From NCBI RefSeq assembly GCF_020882245.1, contig NC_083598.1:57263858-57327857 (forward strand): a DNA stretch of 64,000 nucleotides, read 5' to 3'. Made by a program: the position numbers and the translations under genes. This DNA is from Rhopalosiphum padi. Lineage: Eukaryota > Arthropoda > Insecta > Hemiptera > Aphididae. Every line of letters begins with the position of its first letter. Within the stretch, counting starts at the first letter, position 1. Positions 13,527 through 25,500 of this stretch are shown here, piece by piece. Below the pieces are notes generated by a model. It ran no database searches. It had not been told where the DNA came from and was given only the letters and a program-made list of their open reading frames with translations.

Positions 13527-14839
13527 TGTTTGCTGTGTACAGCAGTTCTGTACTTAATGCAGTGAACTTTTATGAACCTTTACTTTGTTTAGTATAATAT
13601 TATAGCGTTAAATTGTCTGAGCGCTTAATTGTCGCAACGCAATAAAATACCAAAACAGTGGAGGTTTGTGGATTATGTATTTTTTTTACGAGTATGTAGG
13701 ATAGTTTTTCAAATTGTATTTTCGCCTAAACTGTAACTAAATTATAATGATCCAAATGAACCATCGTGCCCGAGAAATCTAAATGAAAAAAATAATGATA
13801 TAAAATATTATACCTACTCATGTCTTTATAATATGGTTTTTAAAAAATTTAAAATTTTTTAAAACGAATTAATTGAATCAAAACTATTCAATGATTGTAT
13901 GATTAATTTGTGAATTTCACATTCCATTATCCTAGTATAGTTATTTGATCAATAGTTAATTTGTTACCTTTCATATGATTTATGCTGAGATACTTAAATA
14001 ATCAGTAAACATTTAATGGATGAATAGTGAGCCAATAGTCATTAAACATGATTGGTTCATCAAATTAAAGTGAAACAATTTTGTATTATACAACTGCATA
14101 AATATGATTAATATCACATTAAATTTTAATATATATATACAATGATTCAAATTAATTAGGTTTAGTGATTATTGTTCGTGTAACTCGGTATTGAAAATTA
14201 GCTAGTGAAAATATTGTAGACTGTTGATAACAGTTAACTTATTAACAAGGCTTTGAATTTAGCTACTATTTATGAAGTGTAGTTTTAATAGATTACGCTG
14301 TATACTTATGTATAAATATTTGTATTCATTTAAAATACCAAACATAAAATGTCATGTTATGGTTTCTTTTTCTTACATTTTATATTTATAATTAGAGGCT
14401 GGGTGGGAATAATAATAATTTACTATACTACTACTATTTAACTAATAAATTATTAGTTACCTATATAGCATATATTTTATATTAATAATAATATCAAATA
14501 TAATCTAATTTTTGTATTAATAATCAAACGATATAAAAATAAGGTTAAATTATCGATTTCAATCAACATCTAATATAGGTAGGTATATGCAATCAGTTTA
14601 ATTTATTTAACAACAAAAAAAAATTTCGCGCTCAGAATTGTTTTTCGTTTACAATGATATAACATCACTAAATTCAAATTTAATACACTCATAGTAGTGA
14701 CCCACTCGAGTATTCGATGTATGCTACACTTTATCATTGAATTCAAATATTACAAATATTTATAGAATATAGTGATCTACCATCAACTCCATGACAAAGA
14801 AAAATGTAGTACTTATAGTATAAATTTATTTATTTTAAC

Positions 14840-15240
14840 AGAATAATGGACCGCAATGAGCATGCTCGTGCAGGGGTCCATGACAACTTGGAACATATAG
14901 GTCCTATACCATATTAAATTAATAATAAGTCTGTAATAGTTTTAATTTTCGTTCCAAATTTAAAGACCAATCATGGGGGCTGGATTCATTCATGGGTTTT
15001 ATAGTTTTATTGAATGGTAATATGTGTCCGGATGGTATCTGCCCCTAGACATCCACTTCACCGACTATGTTGTTAATTTTCACCTGTTTCTCCAACGAAC
15101 ATCTAGTAAGAGACAAAGCACCTATATCCAGTTTCACACTATTCACACCTTTTAACAGCTGTCGATTTGACGCAAGTTCATTTTAGTTGTCTCTTACGAC
15201 GGTTGTGAGAGTACCATTAAAACTAAGAACTGTCTAATCA
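14840..15240. other. GC-richer block of unknown origin
   Basis: Base composition and word use (gtgtccggatggtatctgcc, ccacttcaccgactatg) differ from the surroundings. All frames are short and unrecognised. It may be a piece of an inserted element. Confidence 0.25.
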
Positions 15241-16043
15241 GGTTCAGAGATAAATATTATAATAGATAAAACAATTTTTGTAATTAGTCTAATTTAAAAC
15301 AAATGAAAATATGACCAAAGGATTAGGTAGTGAACTATATATAACTAATAATAATTGTATGTCCGTTTGATATTCAATAAAAATAAAAATATAGGAAATA
15401 ATTTACTGAACTTAGTTTATAGGTACGGAATACATTAATCAAAGAGGCACAACCTAGATTATAAAATAAGTTAAACATATCAAAATAAATTATTGAAAAT
15501 GATTTATATTAATCATATAATATCCTATTATATTATAGAAGGTAAGTTAAATATAAATAACTTAATAATTGATAAAATTAAGTTATAATATAGTGTTGAA
15601 TTAAATAATTTTTAATTAAAAATTGTGAACATTTAGAAATAGTATTTTAGTTAATAATTATGTCATATGAGTATACAATTGAAAACAATTTAAATAAAAT
15701 TGTTATGTAAATAATAACTCATTATCATTGACACAAATTAATGTTTTAAAAAATGCATTTAACTAGAATATAATAAATTAGTAAAATAACAATTTTTTTT
15801 TCTTATAAAAATTTTTAGTTTTCTATACAATAGCCAATAGGTCAAGTGGAGTTTACTTTTTAGTGAATATATATATATAAATGAAAATCACTTTATCAGA
15901 TTGCATCTTACAATTAGATTACAGATAGTGAAAATTCATTATATTATAAACTATAAACTGCAATAAATGTATATTAAAATATTCAGCGTAATACCATCAT
16001 ACCAATTTCAGGTTTCAACATTAAGCAGCTGTAAAGAAGGTCG

Positions 16044-16224
16044 ATGCTACAGAAAAACTTCTTAGATAATACTTATTTTTAAAATACGAGTAATAACAAT
16101 TAACATAAATCACAATAATATAAATATATTACATCATAAAATATTTATATTATTATGATTTATGTTAATTGTTATTACTCGTATTTTAAAAATAAGTATT
16201 ATCTAAGAAGTTTTTCTGTAGCAT
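16044..16224. repeat. Near-perfect palindrome upstream of gene 2
   Basis: Two 84-bp arms (16044-16127 and 16141-16224) are inverted copies with one mismatch, separated by a 13-bp loop. The arms start ATGCTACAGAAAAACTTC and end in its complement. The structure lies about 200 bp upstream of the gene 2 start codon. It could be a foldback MITE or a hairpin source of small RNA. Confidence 0.85.
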
Positions 16225-16275
16225 TAGTAATAAAACAAATACATTAACGAAATGCGAAGCAAAAATAAAATTCAG

Positions 16276-16425
16276 TTTACTCAGTTGTTCGTAACATAGT
16301 CAAATCTTATTGATTATGGTATAGCTATAGCTGAGTGGAACTGATACAATAACGAATGTTAAGTTCTTTTTATTATTCGAACTTTATCCATAAACTAATA
16401 TTGGTACCTGTTAACAATTTTAACT
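16276..16425 (+). promoter_or_regulatory. Promoter/5' UTR block of gene 2
   Basis: It aligns with the stretch just before gene 3 (52513-52650). Shared pieces include tttactca, a gtcaaa core, gttaagt-cttt and the identical 15-mer TTATTATTCGAACTT (16370-16384 here, 52599-52613 there), which ends 42 and 38 bases before the respective ATG. The two copies are more alike here than in much of their coding sequence. The block probably holds the core promoter and transcription start; the exact start cannot be placed by eye. Confidence 0.6.
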
Positions 16426-16507
16426 ATGTCTTTAAAAATGAATTATTTATTAATTTCCATGGTAATTTTAACAATTTTTGTCACATTGATTCCTGCTGTA
16501 GAAATTG
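16426..16507 (+). CDS. Gene 2 exon 1: signal peptide
   Basis: The 82-nt exon codes M-S-L-K-M-N followed by a hydrophobic stretch (LLISMVILTIFVTLIP) and then A-V-E-I, a classic signal peptide with likely cleavage near P-A/V-E. It ends in phase 1 at donor GTAAGTATG. The gene 3 exon 52651-52732 is the same length and shares the SLK/TLK start, LLIS and the TP-V-E end. This start is chosen because both copies share it directly after the conserved promoter block. Confidence 0.88.
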
Positions 16508-19500
16508 GTAAGTATGTAATGATTTTTATTAATTTAACTTAATAATATAAAATTAAAAATTAAGGTAATAAAACGAGTATAATATATAGAAGTATTTTTC
16601 TGAAGTTATTAATCAATTTATTTGAACATAATATGTCATAGGTACAGATAAAATATCGACAAATTCAAATGATGAAAGTAAGTTATCTCAATATAGAAAA
16701 TATAAAAGCGTATTTAATTATTTCGTATTACTATATTTCATGATTAGAAACAGTCAAATATTTTAAATTATATTTGTCTAGTAGTATAGTATTTTAAGTC
16801 ATTATTAGTTGGTATTATTACACAAAAATAATAATCCTGGTAGATAGGTAGCTAATAATAATAATGTCATTAACTATTAACTTAATAATATAAAATTAAA
16901 GATTAAGGTAATAAAACGAGTATAATATATAGAAGTGTTTTTCTGAAGTTATTAATCAATTTATTTGAACATAATATGTCATAGGTACAGATAAAATATC
17001 GACAAATTCAAATGATGAAAGTAAGTTATCTCAATATAGAAAATATAAAAGCGTATTTAATTATTTCGTATTACTATATTTCATGATTAGAAACAGTCAA
17101 ATATTTTAAATTATATTTGTCTAGTAGTATAGTATTTTAAGTCATTATTAGTTGGTATTATTACACAAAAATAATAATCCTGGTAGATAGGTAGCTAATA
17201 ATAATAATGTCATTAACTATTAACTTAATAATATAAAATTAAAGATTAAGGTAATAAAACGAGTATAATATATAGAAGTGTTTTTCTGAAGTTATTAATC
17301 AATTTATTTGAACATAATATGTCATAGGTACAGATAAAATATCGACAAATTCAAATGATGAAAGTAAGTTATCTCAATATAGAAAATATAAAAGCGTATT
17401 TAATTATTTCGTATTACTATATTTCATGATTAGAAACAGTCAAATATTTTAAATTATATTTGTCTAGTAGTATAGTATTTTAAGTCATTATTAGTTGGTA
17501 TTATTACACAAAAATAATAATCCTGGTAGATAGGTAGCTAATAATAATAATGTCATTAACTATTAACTTAATAATATAAAATTAAAGATTAAGGTAATAA
17601 AACGAGTATAATATATAGAAGTGTTTTTCTGAAGTTATTAATCAATTTATTTGAACATAATATGTCATAGGTACAGATAAAATATCGACAAATTCAAATG
17701 ATGAAAGTAAGTTATCTCAATATAGAAAATATAAAAGCGTATTTAATTATTTCGTATTACTATATTTCATGATTAGAAACAGTCAAATATTTTAAATTAT
17801 ATTTGTCTAGTAGTATAGTATTTTAAGTCATTATTAGTTGGTATTATTACACAAAAATAATAATCCTGGTAGATAGGTAGCTAATAATAATAATGTCATT
17901 AACTATTAACTTAATAATATAAAATTAAAGATTAAGGTAATAAAACGAGTATAATATATAGAAGTGTTTTTCTGAAGTTATTAATCAATTTATTTGAACA
18001 TAATATGTCATAGGTACAGATAAAATATCGACAAATTCAAATGATGAAAGTAAGTTATCTCAATATAGAAAATATAAAAGCGTATTTAATTATTTCGTAT
18101 TACTATATTTCATGATTAGAAACAGTCAAATATTTTAAATTATAAATGCTTAAATGTGTGTGAGAAGTATTTATTCATTTTTTTTTTTTGTATTTAGATC
18201 GTGATACATCGCATATGGTTGATTTTGATTATGATGATGAGCTTGAGTATAATTATATGAAAAATACTGATCAAAGTAAGTTATCTAGATGTAAATTTTA
18301 CAAAAATATATATACTTATAAATTATAATTCTGCTTTACTATAATAATTTTATGTTCAGAATTAGTGAATTTTTTTTAAATTTTTACTGTATATCTGTAT
18401 TCAAAACAGAATGATTATTCTTTAACACTTTGAGGTCATTTAAAATTGATTGTTTTTACAATGATGCACGCTTTTATTCATAGTTTTGAGTTAATCATGA
18501 GTCATAGACTCATAGATATTAAAAATGTTTCGCTTTTTAAATTTTTTTTCCAATCTTTCTGTACCAAGTTAATGTACAGTATTGGTATTCAGACATTAAT
18601 CTACATTTGGTACCCACACTTTTGGGCGTAGAAAATCTTTTAGAATTCAATTATTCTGGTTTAAAAAAAAAAAAAACTATCGACAGAATTATTTCAATTC
18701 ATAAACTGGCATGTACATAAAATTTAAAAAAATACTTTGCAAAAAAAAAATGGTATAATAATCGAAATACAAATCTATTTATAAATATAATATTAGTATG
18801 CTTAAAATTAGGTGAAAATACAGATTTTTAATAAACCCTGTAACTATTGACATCTTATTCGTGATAGGTAGTGTTAATATTTCTATAAATACTCTTATGA
18901 TTTAACAATCTAAATTTGAATGGTGATGTATTAATTTTATTAATAAAATATTATTTATAATGTATGATAAATATATTGGCTGCTATAACCTATAAATGTA
19001 TCGTATTGTTTGATATCTGAGTTGAATACAAATATAAATCATCGTATAAATAATAAATTACGTTTAAATAAAAACACATCATTGGTTATTGACTTTTTGT
19101 ACAAACATAAATTATGTTTGTATGCTTTTAAATGAATTTATTTATGATAAAAGACATTTTTTTTAAGTAAGTAACAAAAAAATCAAAATCTTTATAAAAT
19201 ATCGGGTCCCAAATAGTTAAGTGTCTAGCATGTTCTAGAGCAGCGTTTCTATACCGGGGGGTCGAGATTGCCTTGACTGGGGGTCGCGTAACTCTAAAAT
19301 GACAAAACACTGATTTAAAAAATGAACCTTTTTTATTAAAAATTTGGCTTTCCCAACGATATGATACAAATTTATTCTTAATATAGATAGGAGATAATAT
19401 AGATAGATATAACCTAACCTAGGGAGGGAAGTCGCAAAGTGATTGCCATATTTTATATCTTTTCTGTGGGCCGCGGGACTAAAAAGGTTGAGAAACGCTA

Positions 19501-22500
19501 TCAAGAGTACTTACTAGGCCATATATTCTAGGTTTTTTAAGTAGGTAAAATTTAAAAAGTTCACTTAAAAGTTAAATTGCATGTTATTTATTTAGTATCA
19601 CAACAAGCATCTTTATATTTACATACTCCTACTAAAAAACATACTGAGTAAATAAGAGAAAACAAATATATTGGTATTTTTAAGTTTTAGATAAATATGA
19701 AATTAAGCAATAACAGAAATCACTAGTATTGATTTTAAAATTTACGAACAACAATTAAACAGAAACACTGTTTAAAGTTTCATCAACAACTAATATTTGC
19801 ATTGTTATAAATGTTATAATGTTATGAAAAATTTAATGATATACGGGGAATTTCGAAAAATATGAACTGACTTTGAATCTGTATACATTTTTATTGGTAA
19901 TAATATTAATTATATTTTAAGAAAGATAAATTATTATTATTTTACATTTGGAGGAGCTTTGAATAATAAGCTAAGCCTCAAGCAACTCCCCTCTCCTAAC
20001 CACCCGAAGGTTTTTATTACAACGATCAATGATCTTGAACAATATATTACAAAAGTGTATATAAATATTAAATGATTAAGTAATAAATAATTTAATATTT
20101 GATAGATATAATATACAAAATATGTTTGGGTAATCACTCCCAGCGAAGAGGCCCAAGTCTTAGTCTTACAATTCGTAAGAATTTATATGGTCTCCAGTAT
20201 TAGAGACGCCTTATGTCTTGAGAATTATCGTGTAGCTGAATTTCTGCTGGATTGGTGTGTTGATCAAATCTTATCTGGTATTTGTGGACAAATTTAATGA
20301 TCTGGATAATATGGTTTTGTTGTACCAGTATACCCCATTATTTACAAGCCAATTAATTCAGTTTCAGACAAGATAAAAAAACTTAATAGGTGTCCTCACC
20401 TCAAGGACAAACGTAAAAAGTTAGACAGTAGACTTAACCTACTAAGACTCCCTCTCACATCCCATATTTTTATTCAAAATAAATTTTTTATTTATAAAAA
20501 TCGCTTCCATTTTAAATGAACCTACGGCATCATACTCTGAGGCCCAGCTAAACAATCAAATATCCAAACGATTCAATCATTTCAATCTATTTGTCTGCGT
20601 ATATCATCGCAAAAGCACCATGTTACGTAACAAACAAACTACTCCACAACTAACTCCAAATAAAAACCATCTAAGGTACAACAAATATTTTCTACAAACG
20701 GTTACATGGGAAACTCCTTAGCATTACGAATCTCAACTACCTCATCTATTAAATGACCTCAAAGGCACTCTCAGAAAACCCCATAAGATGTCTCACGTGA
20801 AATTGGTACAGAGATCTACTTAGCTAATAAGACATACTGTGTACATAATCCATGTAAAATCATTGTAAAAGGTGACTCGATTGCCAATCCTTCCTGTCAT
20901 TCACAGTCAATTTATTTTTTATTCATCATATTTACTTATTGTATATTATATACAAATATATATTTTAAATTTTCAATGAACGTCACTCGTTAAAAAAAGA
21001 ATGTAAACGAATATACGAGTTCTTAGTTCTCATTACCTTTATAGATATATGTGAATAGACAGTAATAATTAGACTGAATTAATTAAGTATGTACTTCAAA
21101 AGACAAAATAATATAAATACGAACCAATTTAAATAATGGCGAAAGGTAATAGATTAGGATTATATACGTAGTAGCTGCTGACGCCTATTATTGAATTGGC
21201 TATTAAAACATTTAAAACAATAAAACTAATTGATAAATTGATTTTCAGTCAAATACGAAGATTTAGAAAATTTTAGACAAAAATACAATAAAGGTAATTA
21301 TTATTATTGTAAATAAAAAAAATGCATAAGTAGGTACTTAGATACAACATTTCAATAAAAATTAAAAAATATTACTGGTAAATATCGTAACTTCCGTTAC
21401 ACGTGATTCATATGTGCCATGTAATGCTGGGAAAGGCGAAAAAAATTAAATAATGACTTAATAAAAATAATCCGTTTTGTCTACATTGAAAATACGAGTA
21501 TACAAGCCTTATAATCAAACAACTTAATATTTATATTTAAAAACTTTATAAAATAATAATAGCGATAATTAAGAATAAATATATCACAAGCTCACAATAG
21601 TGATATTTATTTTTATAAATTCAAAATATAGTGTCTAAATCCAATTACAAAAAAGGTTTTGTATAAATTATTGTATTGACGGTTAAATAATCTTATTTTT
21701 AGAAATCATCCAATTTTGTGAAAAAAAACATATAGTTAATAGTAAGTTTTTAAGTACTATTTCAATATAATTATTCATTAAACAAATAATATAATTAATA
21801 TAATTTTTATAAAATGTAGAAAAATTTAAAACATAATAATTATAAAAAAATAATATATAATATTGCTTAACAATTACCATATCATTTATAGAAAAAATTT
21901 AGTCATTCCATTATATTCCCAATACATATTTTATTTATAATAAAGACAGTATAACTATAATACTCTATTAATAGTATAAATTGGTTTTATCAAAGACAGA
22001 ATATGGACAATTGATTTAATCACTGTTAACACGTCTTATTAGCTTAAAGTCGCATTTATACACTGAAAGTAAAACGCATATAATATGATATACTCGTATA
22101 CATATTTATTTATACCCTCTTCATAGCTCAACTTAAAGGCTTAAATAAATATTATTTGAATCCATATTGAATACAACTTAATAATTAAATACAATTGTAT
22201 TTTATTATAAATAAAACACAAATCATTTAGATAACTTTAATCTAAGAAATCACTAAAAAAATTATTTTAATTTGCTTACTAATTTTTACTTTAAATGTAT
22301 CTTTAATTCAATGAATTATACATTTTTTAGAAGTTTAATTAGTTGTGAAACGTATAATTTTTACATGGATATACCTAAGTTTTATTTATTATTTATCTGT
22401 CATAATAAAATTATACTATTTTTATATTTTTAATTAGCTAATGAAGAGGACATTATGTCAGCTAGTCTACTATGTATGTGAAGTAAAAACATCTTTATTA

Positions 22501-25500
22501 TACTGTTAAAAGTATATTTTAAATTAATTTTAAGTATATTAAATTCAATTAAATAACTGTTATATACATTTTATATTCAGATTTCAAGGAGATTTTTGAT
22601 GACTATCTTTCATACGGTAAGGAATTATATATTACAAAAAGACTCAATTTACTATTAATAACTAAAAAGTATGGTATTTCAAAAGTTAAAATAATAAGTA
22701 TCATAATATTATCTTAAAATATAAAAATAACTGATATATGCTAGTTAATTTTAGATTTTTTAATATACATTATACACCGTAATATTCAACATTAATAACG
22801 TCAATAGATAGTGGTCAATCTATAGCGTGACAATTGATCACGCGACAATAATTGATAGCACGGACTAAGATATATCTTAAATCATGTCAGTGATTGATAG
22901 TGTACGACAATTGATAGTGTCATGAGGTTTTAAATCCGATTTTTCACAAATAGACGATAACAAATTGTTCAATAATTAAAATAATAATTATAGGTTTTCA
23001 CAATTAATAAACTAAGTCAATAATTATAATAATATTAATAATAGATTTTCAGAAATAAACTTTTACAAACATGTCAATAATTAAAATAATAGTACCTAAT
23101 AAAAAAATCAAACTTGCAGTTGAAGATTATGCGTAACCCCCCGTGAATAATCTTCTTTACTTCTATTATTATAATCACTACATATATTTTTAAGTCTTTT
23201 TTCTCAATCATCATAATTTTTTTTTGATTGTGGTTGATTTCTCGCGATTAATTGTTCAAATGTCAACAGGTTGACACGTTCTTCTTTTTATAGTGCAGTA
23301 ATACATTTCCATATTTATGGATGAATCGATGAATTTAACATTGACGATTGACAATTGACTATTTGTAGAAAATCAAAATTATGTTTGATTTTTTTCATTA
23401 GATAGGTACCTAATATACTTTTAATTATTGACAACTTTGTTAAAGTTTATTTGTGAAAAATCAGAATTATGTTTAATTTATTTTATTAGATAGGTACTAT
23501 TATTTTAATTACTGAAAAATTAAACTAAATCGATATTTACTCTTAAATTACATTAGTAGATAAATCCTTAATAAAAATACAGTGCTCATGCACGTATACA
23601 GGGGGATTTGGGGTTCACCCCCAGTCACCACCAGAAATTTTATTTTGTTTACGTGCCTGACACTTATATGCACATGTGTCACACATATTATTCTATTTTA
23701 CTTAGCTCTGTTTAAATTGTATAATTATTTAACTATAACTATTGAGTTTTTTCTTGTTATAGCCTCGTTTTTACAAAGTAAACCAGATAAGTATATACAC
23801 ACATGTAAGTGTTTTTTTTTTTTTTTTGATAAATAATATTAGTATATGATCAGGACAATATACTTAAACTAAAATGTAGATACATAATATAAAGACTTAG
23901 ATGTACCATATATTATTGTGCATACTGTATTAGTGGACGGAGGGAGATACATGTATCTCTATATTTTCGATGCCAATAAGATAAATTGTACTTAGTTATA
24001 GTTTCTAATACGTTATATTTAACTATCATAATCCTTATACATATGAACGTACATATAATCGTGTTTAAAGAAATTCGAATTATAGAGATTCGTGAAAAAA
24101 AAATTCGAATTGTAGAGTGTGCCTCACCGACAGACATTTCGAATTATCGAGGGGACCGGAATACATGTATTTTTTTCTAATTATAGAGGTTTTCTCAGGG
24201 GACTTAGCGTTTAGTTCGATTTATGGAGTTTTTCGAATTATCGAGGTTCGAATTATCGAGTGACTACTGTAATAATAATATTTTATAGGTTATTATATTA
24301 TTATTATGAATGAATTTGCAGAAAAATAAACCATCTCAATACCTTAAAATATATTATTAAATTACCTATTAGATTAATATTATTAATCTATAAAATGGTA
24401 CCATTATATCATCCAGATATATTATACAATATTTTAACAAAATATTGAACTGATCCCAGTGTTCACTTTTATAAGTTGTGTATTCTTCATATATATCCGA
24501 AAGGTCTGCAAAGTGTATCGTATAAATTGCAATAAATTACCCGCCCTCTTGGTATTTTCAAATTAAATTATTTTTTTTTAATTGATGATAACCAACTTAA
24601 ATTAATTTTTAGTAATATTAAGGAAAGATATTCAGATGAATAATGGTAAGTTATATATATATATATATATATAAATATTTAGTATTTAGATAACGCTTTT
24701 AAATCAATTTATAGTTTCTTTTATATTTAATACATACACATATGTATAAATTAATACATTTATATGTCTATGATTTAATATCATAATATTTTGTTTCTTA
24801 TTTTATAAAAACCTAATTATAATTTTTATTTTTTATTTATTCAGTTATTAGTGTTTATAACATTGTCCATCGATTTATCTTTATCTAATTGTTAAAATAT
24901 TGAATTAGTATATAATGATTATTAATATTGAGAATAATTAAATGGTTAATGATAATAATTATCACACTTACAATTATTGTCTTCCATAACTAAAGCGATA
25001 TGTAAATATAAATATATATATAGGTACGATATGAGTGCTGACAACTTATCTCAATGTTTAAGCTTGGCTAAATCAGTGTTGTTTAATATTTCAAATTTTA
25101 AATTAAAAGAAAATTATCAATTTTGATATACGAGTCTAAAAATATCTTTAAAATGTTTATAAACCTCTCAATTTTGAAGAATTATAAAATCTGGTTTGTT
25201 TGCTTTTTTATATTTAATTCTTCGTTGATCTTATAAAGAATGGAAATTAAAAATTTAAAAAGAACGTCTTGATCAATATAAATTATCCAATAGGTATATA
25301 ATTTTCCTCTCGAATTAAAATAATTGAATACTAATACGTTAAAATTCCGTAAAAAATAATATATATGGGATAAAAAAATAAAAATATATATTAGGTATAG
25401 AATAATATAAAATTGTTAATAACAATTTCGAGTAATAATTATAAAGTTCATAAACATATTCTACTAGATAAAAATAACTCAATAAAATATAAATTTAAAT

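Larger units (their letters stand above)
12186..16275. other. Intergenic region between genes 1 and 2
   Basis: No exon chain or credible ORF was found. The frame at 12442-12651 (-) has no recognisable family. The region holds a hAT-like element (12773-13526), a GC-richer block (about 14840-15240) and an 84-bp-arm palindrome (16044-16224). The rest is featureless AT-rich sequence. Confidence 0.6.

Noticed and set aside
16534..18144. CRISPR-like or satellite interpretation of the 343-bp repeats
   Set aside because: There are no short repeats with variable spacers. Each unit holds an in-frame exon with splice sites, so it is an exon duplication array.
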